From Deltaproteobacteria bacterium (GTDB lineage Bacteria; Desulfobacterota; DSM-4660; Desulfatiglandales; HGW-15), in the NCBI GenBank assembly GCA_020342025.1, contig CP070840.1, forward strand, positions 4,033,305 through 4,047,038: DNA of 13,734 bases. Direction: 5' to 3'. Positions within the stretch are counted from its first letter, which is position 1. The number at the start of each line of letters is the position of its first letter. Position numbers and translations under genes: made by a program. The notes below the pieces were generated by a model. The model was not told the DNA's origin. It ran no database searches and was given only the letters and a program-made list of their open reading frames with translations. This document shows positions 1-6,087 of this stretch, in pieces.

Positions 1-72
1 GACATCCTCAAAGAATGCGGTGCTGACGGATGGGTAAAGAAATATGCAAAAGAACTGGCCTCTCTTTCATAA
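1..72 (+). CDS. C-terminal end of an unidentified protein (partial)
   Basis: Frame 1 is open from the left edge to a TAA at 70-72 and encodes 23 residues: DILKECGADGWVKKYAKELA followed by SLS. The peptide is amphipathic and Lys/Glu-rich, like the C-terminal helix of a cytoplasmic enzyme. I do not recognise the family from so short a tail and assign no function. It is on the plus strand, converging on the minus-strand DUF35 gene, with 344 bases between the two stops. Confidence 0.6.
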   Translation, partial: DILKECGADGWVKKYAKELASLS

Positions 73-416
73 GAATCTCTTTCCATTGTTCCCATATCTT
101 GTGGTTGACGCATTTCACCAGAGACTTTCAACTACTGCTATTAACCTACACTTTCATCCACCCTCAAAAAGCGTAGATTACCAGATGTAATCTTCAATGT
201 TACTTGCTCACGAGCAATGGCTTCCGAAGTTACATTTGTAGGGATTATTGAATTAATTTGGTTATGATCAAAGTTTCCAGACAAAAAGACAGAATGGAAA
301 ACCCCCGTCCAAATTAATGAGCGGGGTTTCAGAAATGAGCCTATATCCAGCCCACAGCTTTTAAAGGAAGGTATATTCCCGATTTAGGTATATCATGAGC
401 AAGATATGGCCAAGGC
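73..416. other. Gene-free gap between convergent genes
   Basis: This 344-base stretch separates the end of the left-edge gene from the end of the DUF35 gene. It is AT-rich and has stops in all frames. I see no tRNA or other RNA gene in it. The only structure I can support is the hairpin at 297-330, listed as a terminator of the minus-strand operon. Confidence 0.5.
297..330 (-). terminator. Putative intrinsic terminator of the thiolase-DUF35 operon
   Basis: On the minus strand the arm GAAACCCCG pairs with CGGGGGTTTTC around a loop of about 13 bases, with single-base bulges. The pairing is about 9 bp, the A-tract/T-tract lies inside the stem, and more T-rich sequence follows. The hairpin begins 87 bases after the DUF35 stop, so it suits the 3' end of that operon. 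The mirror A/T tracts mean it could act in both directions. Confidence 0.55.
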
Positions 417-818
417 TTACAGCAACGCGAAGGTCAGAACGCGTAAATCTTGTTCCGATTTGGGATCGCTTTTCACCACCTGGCTTCCCAGCCTGACCTT
501 TCGTCCAATGAGGCCCATGTCTGCCTCATCAGGGTTCATGTCCACAAGGTTTCCCATGGTCCAGGCCCCCTCGTCCAGTTCCACCATGGCCACCACGTAG
601 GGGGGCTTCATGCCCTCTGGAGCCACCCGTACGACCGTAAACGTGCGTAGGGTCCCCTCCCCTTTCATCTCCGTCACTTCCAGGTCCTTGCCGCCGCAGT
701 CTCTGCACACCCCCTGTGATGGGAAGGTAACCGTGCCGCAGTTTTCGCATCGCAAGCCCAAGAACTTGCCCTTATTGAGGCCTTCCTGGTACTGCTCAAA
801 GGTCAACATGTAGTCCAT
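417..818 (-). CDS. DUF35 OB-fold/zinc-ribbon protein, thiolase partner
   Basis: This is a 133-residue protein of the DUF35 (ChsH2/BbsA-like, acyl-CoA-associated OB-fold) family. The N-terminal rubredoxin-like zinc ribbon has C24, C27, C38 and C41 (CENC and CRDC). The OB-fold part follows from about residue 50, with the usual PPYVVAMVELDEG-type strand. I chose the ATG at 818 because GAGGAG stands 6 bases upstream of it. An in-frame ATG at 845 lies inside the thiolase gene and would add 9 residues. The start falls 2 bases after the thiolase stop, so the two genes should be co-translated. In known systems (archaeal acetoacetyl-CoA thiolase/HMG-CoA synthase complexes, BbsAB of anaerobic toluene degradation, Ltp2-ChsH2) DUF35 proteins bind a thiolase-fold enzyme and help form its CoA site. 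A partner role for the adjacent thiolase is therefore likely; the substrate is unknown. Confidence 0.9.
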   Translation of the reverse strand: MDYMLTFEQYQEGLNKGKFLGLRCENCGTVTFPSQGVCRDCGGKDLEVTEMKGEGTLRTFTVVRVAPEGMKPPYVVAMVELDEGAWTMGNLVDMNPDEADMGLIGRKVRLGSQVVKSDPKSEQDLRVLTFALL

Positions 819-820
819 GC

Positions 821-1987
821 CTAGCTCCTCAATATGATATTGCATACCGTCCCGAAATCGCCACCCAGTGTGTCCACATAGCCCACCCTGGCGCCTTCAA
901 CCTGCCTCTGCCCGCACTCCCCCCTGAGTTGCTCCACGATCTCGGTCACCTGACCCGCACCCGTCGCACCGATGGGGTGTCCTTTGGCTTTCAGACCACC
1001 CGATGGGTTCACCACCACCTTTCCTTGGAAGGTGGTTTCCCCCTTGGTGGCCGCCTCATAGCCCTTTCCAAACTCAAAAAGACCCAGGCTCTCGATGGCC
1101 AGGATCTCGGCGATGGTGAAACAATCATGGAGTTCTACCACATCAATCTCATCAGGCCCCAATCCCGCCTCTCTGTAGGCCTGCCTTGATGCCTCTTCTC
1201 TGGCTACAACTCGGGAGAGATCCTTCTGCAAATAGAGGGGACCCGCAGAGGCCTGTCCCATGCCGGCCACATAGACCGGCTTTTTCACCAGGTCTCTCGC
1301 CTTCGCCGCATCAGCCACGACCACAGCCGATGCGCCGTCAGAAAAGGGGCAGCAGTCAAAAAGCTGCAGGGGGTCGGCCACCATCATTCCGTCCAGTACC
1401 GTCTCCACATCGATCTCCTTCTGAAAATGGGCCTTGGGATTCATGGCACCGTGATGGTGGTTTTTGACAGCCACTTCGGCCATATGCTTTTTCAAATCTT
1501 GAAGGGGTATTTCATGCTTGCTCGCATACATGTGCGTCGCCATGGCAAAGACGCCCGGAAAGGTCAAACCCGTCATGGATTCATATTGTGCCTGGCAACC
1601 CATAGCAAAGGTTCTGGTGGCCAGAGGCGTCCCCATTTTTGCCGCTCGCTCTGTACCCCCTGCAAGCACCACATCGTAAATGCCTGACCCTACCAAGAGT
1701 GCGGCGTGTCTTATGGCTACCGTGGCGGTGGCGCAGGCCGATTCAAAACGCGTGGCAGGCGCAGAAACCGGCAGTCCCAGTTCGGCATGGGCAAAGGGCG
1801 CCATATGCATCTGACCTTCCTCAAAATCGCCCAGACAGTTTCCAAAAAAGAGGGCCTGCATGTCTTTTGGCTCAAGGTTAGATTTTGTGATGGCCTCCAA
1901 GCTTGCCTCCACGAACATCTCCAGATTGCTCTTTTGGGATATCCCAAATTTGGTCATCCCCACGCCTAATACAGCCACTTCTCTCAT
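821..1987 (-). CDS. Thiolase family protein (SCP2/BbsB-type acyl-CoA acyltransferase)
   Basis: This is a full-length 388-residue thiolase. The nucleophile is C85 in FESACATATVAIRHAA. The second motif is HDCF (287-290), where degradative thiolases have NEAF, and the GHP motif with H337 lies in GGLKAKGHPIGATGAG. The usual C-terminal CxG loop is replaced by GGDFGTVCNI (375-384), as in SCP2-type thiolases that rely on the HDCF cysteine. The ATG at 1987 follows a strong AGGAAGGAG ribosome site. The next gene encodes the DUF35 partner, 2 bases downstream. By analogy with BbsAB and archaeal thiolase-DUF35 complexes, the pair should cleave or form a 3-oxoacyl-CoA in the cytoplasm. The substrate cannot be read from the sequence; fatty, branched or aryl-succinyl acyl-CoAs are all possible. 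Transcription probably starts from the promoter at 2024-2052. Confidence 0.92.
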   Translation of the reverse strand: MREVAVLGVGMTKFGISQKSNLEMFVEASLEAITKSNLEPKDMQALFFGNCLGDFEEGQMHMAPFAHAELGLPVSAPATRFESACATATVAIRHAALLVGSGIYDVVLAGGTERAAKMGTPLATRTFAMGCQAQYESMTGLTFPGVFAMATHMYASKHEIPLQDLKKHMAEVAVKNHHHGAMNPKAHFQKEIDVETVLDGMMVADPLQLFDCCPFSDGASAVVVADAAKARDLVKKPVYVAGMGQASAGPLYLQKDLSRVVAREEASRQAYREAGLGPDEIDVVELHDCFTIAEILAIESLGLFEFGKGYEAATKGETTFQGKVVVNPSGGLKAKGHPIGATGAGQVTEIVEQLRGECGQRQVEGARVGYVDTLGGDFGTVCNIILRS

Positions 1988-2006
1988 ATCCGACTCCTTC
2001 CTTTTC

Positions 2007-2034
2007 TAAAATCGCTTAGCGATCTTATAACGTG
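2007..2034 (+). repeat. Palindromic hairpin repeat, related to the iorA-iorB element
   Basis: ATCGCT (2011-2016) and AGCGAT (2018-2023) form a perfect dyad around one base. Seen as a hairpin, AAAATCG and CGATCTTAT flank a 5-base centre, followed by AACGTG. The outer hairpin at the right end of the iorA-iorB element, read on the minus strand, has the same order: AAAATCG, five bases, CGATTTTAT, then ATAACGCA. The dyad lies at the expected transcription start of the thiolase operon, so it could equally be an operator. Confidence 0.5.
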
Positions 2035-2052
2035 ATTCCAGGGAAAGATCAA
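2024..2052 (-). promoter_or_regulatory. Sigma70-like promoter of the thiolase-DUF35 operon
   Basis: Reading the minus strand, TTGATC (2052-2047) and TATAAG (2029-2024) are 17 bases apart, matching 4/6 and 5/6 of the -35 and -10 consensus at ideal spacing. The predicted start is near 2017, giving a leader of about 30 bases before the ATG at 1987. The dyad ATCGCT-T-AGCGAT would straddle the start point. Confidence 0.55.
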
Positions 2053-2156
2053 TTCCCTTGTGTTCGTCTCTCCTTTCGTTGTATGTATCAGGGGTGAACC
2101 GCACCGGATGGCGTTCACAGAGCGTATGCACAAAATTCGCATTGTGGGAGGGAGCA

Positions 2157-2813
2157 ATGATACATTTCCTGGGGATTTGTGGAAGCCCGATCAAGGGCTC
2201 CAACACGGAGTTGATATTGAGGGAGGGGTTGAAGGCTGTTGAACAGGATGGTGCAAGAACCGAAGTCTTTACACTTCATGACAAGAAGATCGAAGATTGC
2301 ATCCACTGTAACTGGTGTATGGGCAAACAGAGGGAGGGAAGTTACTGTTCTGTGGAGGATGACATCCAAGACCTCTTTCCCAAAGTCCTTGAGGCGGACG
2401 CCCTGCTGGTTGCCACTCCGGTCTATCTGGGCAGACTTTCAGGCCGTCTGGCCTCTGCCCTGGACCGCCTGCGCTGTTTCATTCATGGGAAACACTACGG
2501 GGGCGCGTTGAAACATAAGGTGGGTGGCGCCATTGCCGTGGGCTGGTTCAGGAATACAGGGATCGAGACCACCCTCAACAGCATCCACTGGGCCTTTATG
2601 ACTTTCCAGATGCTGATCGCCACGACGGGGACCATGGCCACGTTTGGAGGAGGGGGTGTATCAAGTCTTTCAGGTACGGGAGAGTTCGATCCCAAGGACA
2701 GGAAGCAGGTGTTAAAGGATGAATATGGACTGAAGACGGCGAGGCAGACAGCAAAAAGCATGCTGGAACTGGCCCGGATAATCAAAGCTGGCAAAGAGGC
2801 GTCGCTTTCTTGA
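2157..2813 (+). CDS. Iron-sulfur flavoprotein, NADPH-dependent FMN reductase family
   Basis: This 218-residue flavodoxin-fold protein has the N-terminal phosphate-binding loop CGSPIKGSNTE (residues 8-18) and the conserved ADALLVATPVYLGRLSG region after the first alpha/beta unit. Between them is a compact cysteine set, C48, C51, C54 and C64 (C-x2-C-x2-C-x9-C), as in iron-sulfur flavoproteins (Isf) that hold one [4Fe-4S] cluster next to FMN. I chose the ATG at 2157 because GGGAGGGAG precedes it and the fold starts there; the frame is open further upstream to 2058, but that extension has no flavodoxin features. The likely role is cytoplasmic electron transfer or reduction of small molecules such as quinones or O2/H2O2. 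It diverges from the thiolase operon across a 169-base shared regulatory gap. The substrate is not predictable. Confidence 0.85.
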   Translation: MIHFLGICGSPIKGSNTELILREGLKAVEQDGARTEVFTLHDKKIEDCIHCNWCMGKQREGSYCSVEDDIQDLFPKVLEADALLVATPVYLGRLSGRLASALDRLRCFIHGKHYGGALKHKVGGAIAVGWFRNTGIETTLNSIHWAFMTFQMLIATTGTMATFGGGGVSSLSGTGEFDPKDRKQVLKDEYGLKTARQTAKSMLELARIIKAGKEASLS

Positions 2814-2834
2814 AAACGACTCTAACAATCCTGA

Positions 2835-3455
2835 TCAGCGTTCTCTTCGATACCTATTTCTGAGAACAAAAAAGACGACCACGAGGGCGACAAAACCGAG
2901 GACAATGATATTGTATCTGGTCAAAATAGTGGAAATCCTTGCCTCAAAGACCTCCCATTTGGTCCCCAATACATAACCCAGCAATATCCAGATCAGGTTC
3001 CATACCGCACAGCTCAATAGCGCCAGAAGGACCACGCCCATGACCTTCAATCTCGATATGCCCCCGGCCAATGATATGACGGAGCGAATCCCGGGAAGAA
3101 AACGATTGAAAGCAACAAGAACGTAACCATATTTTCGGTACCACGCCTCTGCTTTAATAATATCCTTTGCCTTGAAGAACCTGTAGTCTTTCTCTATAAA
3201 GAAGCGACGTCCCAGGTAGAGGCCTAGCCAAAACAATGTCATAAAGCCCAACAGACTGCCCAGAGTGGTGCAGATGTATACGCCGAAAAAATCCAGTCGG
3301 CCGATCCCCACCAAAAATGCCCCAAAAGCAGTAATGGTATCACCGGGAATAGGTGGAAATATGTTTTCCACATATGCGCTCAGACCCAGCAAGAGATAGA
3401 TGAGGGCATCTGGGAGAGAATGGAGGTAATTCAAGAATGCTTCCGTGTAGGTCAT
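2835..3455 (-). CDS. DedA/VTT-family membrane protein
   Basis: This 206-residue integral membrane protein has the DedA (SNARE-associated/VTT) layout. An N-terminal re-entrant segment contains E30 and PPIPGD (34-39), followed by a Gly-rich membrane stretch (about 42-82). The FNRFLPGIRS signature (116-125) has R118 and R124 at the same spacing of six as the essential arginines of E. coli DedA proteins. Two more hydrophobic segments follow (about 137-164 and 182-197), with a basic C-terminal tail RNRYRRER. DedA proteins act in inner-membrane lipid (undecaprenyl phosphate or phospholipid) flipping and proton-dependent homeostasis. The ATG at 3455 has a stop codon two codons upstream in frame and no recognisable ribosome site, which fits the leaderless promoter noted at 3461-3490. 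It converges with the flavoprotein gene, with only 21 bases between. Confidence 0.9.
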   Translation of the reverse strand: MTYTEAFLNYLHSLPDALIYLLLGLSAYVENIFPPIPGDTITAFGAFLVGIGRLDFFGVYICTTLGSLLGFMTLFWLGLYLGRRFFIEKDYRFFKAKDIIKAEAWYRKYGYVLVAFNRFLPGIRSVISLAGGISRLKVMGVVLLALLSCAVWNLIWILLGYVLGTKWEVFEARISTILTRYNIIVLGFVALVVVFFVLRNRYRRER

Positions 3456-3460
3456 TATCG

Positions 3461-3490
3461 CTTATAATTGGCACTCCCAGCTAATCGCAA
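3461..3490 (-). promoter_or_regulatory. Sigma70-like promoter of the dedA-type gene, probably leaderless
   Basis: On the minus strand TTGCGA (3490-3485) and TATAAG (3466-3461) are 18 bases apart. A start about seven bases after the -10 falls on or next to the A of the ATG at 3455. The gene has no Shine-Dalgarno sequence, which agrees with a leaderless transcript. Confidence 0.45.
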
Positions 3491-3643
3491 AAGGGAATAA
3501 CACCTTTAGATGGAGAGGGACTGCTTAACAGGGCTAATTATCAGGTCTGGGAAGACAAAAGACAAGGAATCTTTTTACCTTGACCCCATTCAAGGCTTTT
3601 GTTAAACGAATTAACAACTTAAGAAAATCAGGACAATCAGATC

Positions 3644-4339
3644 ATGACAAAGAAAAAAGTCACCCGCAAACAGCTTCTAAAAGAACCGGATGAATTTCTT
3701 ACTTTTTCGAGCAGGGCAGCCCTCTTTATCAGAGCACATTCCCGACAGTTCAATTATCTGGTTGGGGCCGCGGCTGCCGGCCTTCTCATCTACCTGGGGA
3801 TTACCCTCTTTACGGGCTATATCAACAAAAGGGGCCAGACCGCTTACAACACGGCCTACTACATTCTTGCTGAGAGCACGGATCCGGAAAGGGATGCCGA
3901 GGTCTTGAAAGCGTCTGCCGAGTTGTTTCAAAAGGTCATTGACAAGTATGGGATGTCAAAAGTAAGCCGGCTCGCCCTTCCCGAGCTGGCCTATCTCAGG
4001 ATGTCTGAGCGGAAATATGATGAAGCCATTGCCCTGTACCTGGAGTTCCTGAATAAAGTCCCTGATAATACACCCTATCAATCTCTTGCAAGATTGGCGT
4101 TGGCAGCCTGTTACGAAGCCAAAGGAGAATTTGAAAGTGCCATTGAGCGTTTGAGCCAGGTCGTGGACGGGGCACACGATGTTTTCAAGGAACAGGCCAT
4201 GCTGAGTCTGGCCCGTGTGTACAGGCTCCATAATCAAAAAGATAAATCCAAGAAAATTCTTGAGGAATTCTTGGAAAAATACAAAACTTCGCCCTTTTTG
4301 CCCATAGCCAAGGCTCATCTTGATGAGTATCATTCCTAA
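3644..4339 (+). CDS. Membrane-anchored tetratricopeptide-repeat protein (YfgM-like)
   Basis: This 231-residue protein has a short basic cytoplasmic N-terminus containing KEPDEF, one membrane helix (about 38-58, Gly/Ala/Leu-rich) and a soluble, probably periplasmic, alpha-helical domain. Three TPR-like helix pairs can be seen at about 107-140 (KYDEAIALYLEFLNKVP), 146-179 (GEFESAIERLSQVV) and 183-216 (KDKSKKILEEFLEKY). This one-helix-plus-TPR plan resembles YfgM/TPR_21 proteins that work with SecYEG-associated chaperones. The role here, binding protein partners at the membrane, is inferred from architecture. The ATG at 3644 has only a weak AGGA upstream. The CoA ligase gene begins 33 bases downstream, so the two may share a transcript, although a functional link is not obvious. 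Confidence 0.75.
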   Translation: MTKKKVTRKQLLKEPDEFLTFSSRAALFIRAHSRQFNYLVGAAAAGLLIYLGITLFTGYINKRGQTAYNTAYYILAESTDPERDAEVLKASAELFQKVIDKYGMSKVSRLALPELAYLRMSERKYDEAIALYLEFLNKVPDNTPYQSLARLALAACYEAKGEFESAIERLSQVVDGAHDVFKEQAMLSLARVYRLHNQKDKSKKILEEFLEKYKTSPFLPIAKAHLDEYHS

Positions 4340-4352
4340 TCGCTGAAATATA

Positions 4353-4372
4353 GTTTTCCCGGGAGCGAAAAC
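4353..4372 (+). promoter_or_regulatory. Hairpin presenting the ligase ribosome site in its loop
   Basis: GTTTTC (4353-4358) pairs with GAAAAC (4367-4372), and the 8-base loop contains GGGAG. The ATG at 4373 follows the stem directly. The fold could modulate initiation, for example with temperature or a bound protein. A 6-bp, mostly A-T stem is weak, so this may be chance. Confidence 0.3.
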
Positions 4373-5947
4373 ATGATCATCACGGAGATATTGGCCAGAA
4401 ATGCCAGGATGTATGTGGGGGAAACCGCCCTCATAGAAAGAGAACCGCCCAAGGCCAGCAGGAGGATGATCACGTGGAAAGAGTTCGACCACATGGCCAA
4501 CAGGACAGCACATGCCCTGATGGCAAAAGGGATAAAAAAGGGGGACAAGGTCATTCACCTCCTGATGAATTGCCTTGAATGGCTCCCCATCTATTTCGGC
4601 ATATTGAAAACCGGGGCCTGGGCCGTGCCTTTGAATTTTCGTTTTCTCGCCAAGGACATCGGATATTGTGCAGATATCGCTGAAGCCAAGGCCATGATCT
4701 TTGGTGAGGAGTTTGTTGATCGTGTCAACGCCGTTAGAGACGATCTTGAGACCATCAAGGACTATGTCTTTGTGGGGCCTACGGAGTGCAGGCCGGATTA
4801 CGCGGAGCAGCTTGAAGCATTCTTGGAGACTGGGTCAAAAGAGGAGCCCCGGATTCCTTTAGAGCTCACTGACGAGGCGGCTCTCTATTTCACGTCCGGC
4901 ACCACGGGCACACCTAAACCCATACTCCTCACCCACAGGAATCTGGAGTTCGCCTGTGTGAACGAAAACCGACATCATAACCAGACCCACGAAGATAATT
5001 TCCTCTGTATACCCCCGCTTTATCATACGGGAGGAAAGATGCACTGGTTCGGAAATTTCATCGTGGGAGCAAAAGGTGTCATCCTAAGAGGAATTCGTCC
5101 CGAGTGGATTCTAGAGGCGATGTCGGAAGAACAATGCACGCTCGTCTTTTTGCTTGTACCGTGGGCCCAAGATATTCTGGTGGCCATTGAGACGGGTCAG
5201 GTCAAACTTGAGGACTATACGTTAGATCAATGGCGAATGATGCATATCGGTGCTCAGCCCGTCCCACCCAGCCTCATCAAGAACTGGAAAAAGGTCTTTC
5301 CTCATCACGCATACGATACAAACTACGGGTTGAGTGAATCGACTGGACCAGGCTGCGTCCACTTGGGGATGGAAAATCTTCATAAAATTGGCTCCATCGG
5401 CAAACCGGGTTTTGACTGGGAATGCAGGATCGTGGATGATGCCTTGAAGGAAGTCCCAAAGGGAGAGACCGGGGAACTCATGGTCAAGGGACCCGGTGTG
5501 ATGAAGGAATACTACAAGAATCCCGAGGCCACAGAAAAAACGATCATAGATGGATGGCTCCTGACCGGAGATATGGCACGCTTTGATGAGGATGGGTTCA
5601 TTTGGCTCGTGGACAGGAAAAAGGACGTGATAATCACTGGCGGGGAGAACATCTTTCCCGTGGAAATAGAGGATTTCCTCATGGAAAACCAGAAGATCCA
5701 GGATGCGGCGGTCATTGGCATTCCGGATGAACGTCTGGGAGAGATAGGAGCCGCCATTATAAAGCTGAAACCGGGGCAAGAGATGAATGAGGAAGAGGTC
5801 CTTCAATACTGTGAATCCCTTCCAAGATATAAAAGACCCAGAAAGATCTTCTTCGATGATGTCCCTCGAAATCCTACCGGTAAGATTGAAAAACCCAAGT
5901 TGCGGAAAAAATTTGGGGGAATTTCTGAGACCTTTAATGGCCGTTGA
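4373..5947 (+). CDS. AMP-forming acyl/aryl-CoA ligase
   Basis: This 524-residue class I adenylate-forming enzyme has every core motif in order: the P-loop TSGTTGTPKP (174-183), NYGLSEST (317-324), the TGD aspartate (D400), the hinge DRKKDVIITGGENIFPVE (414-431) and the catalytic lysine K504 in PTGKIEKPKLR. It should make an acyl-AMP from an organic acid and ATP, then the CoA thioester, in the cytoplasm. Length and motifs are typical of medium/long-chain or aryl acyl-CoA synthetases; the acid is not predictable. The ATG at 4373 has GGGAG 7 bases upstream. iorA begins 140 bases downstream on the same strand, so the ligase may activate aryl- or branched acids whose CoA esters are also products of that oxidoreductase. 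That link is inferred from position only. Confidence 0.92.
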   Translation: MIITEILARNARMYVGETALIEREPPKASRRMITWKEFDHMANRTAHALMAKGIKKGDKVIHLLMNCLEWLPIYFGILKTGAWAVPLNFRFLAKDIGYCADIAEAKAMIFGEEFVDRVNAVRDDLETIKDYVFVGPTECRPDYAEQLEAFLETGSKEEPRIPLELTDEAALYFTSGTTGTPKPILLTHRNLEFACVNENRHHNQTHEDNFLCIPPLYHTGGKMHWFGNFIVGAKGVILRGIRPEWILEAMSEEQCTLVFLLVPWAQDILVAIETGQVKLEDYTLDQWRMMHIGAQPVPPSLIKNWKKVFPHHAYDTNYGLSESTGPGCVHLGMENLHKIGSIGKPGFDWECRIVDDALKEVPKGETGELMVKGPGVMKEYYKNPEATEKTIIDGWLLTGDMARFDEDGFIWLVDRKKDVIITGGENIFPVEIEDFLMENQKIQDAAVIGIPDERLGEIGAAIIKLKPGQEMNEEEVLQYCESLPRYKRPRKIFFDDVPRNPTGKIEKPKLRKKFGGISETFNGR

Positions 5948-6003
5948 TCGCTGAAGCCTGATGGTTGGGAATGAGATTTAGGGATTCAACTTTCAACACG
6001 AGT

Positions 6004-6059
6004 AGTTCCAACTTGCCGCCACAAGAAAGACACAAGAGGTGATGTCGGCTTGTGGAACT
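6004..6059 (+). promoter_or_regulatory. Inverted repeat in the iorA leader
   Basis: AGTTC (6004-6008) and CACAAG (6020-6025) can pair with the contiguous stretch CTTGTG-GAACT (6049-6059), leaving an 11-base bulge on the 5' side. CACAAG occurs again at 6031-6036, so two alternative pairings are possible. It ends 28 bases before the iorA ATG. Whether it is an operator, an attenuator or chance cannot be decided by eye. Confidence 0.3.
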
Positions 6060-6087
6060 GACGATTCACCTATCGTAGGAGGAAGAT

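Noticed and set aside
3956..4558. 200-codon minus-strand frame opposite the TPR and ligase genes
   Set aside because: It overlaps two well-supported plus-strand genes, has no recognisable domain and no start signals.
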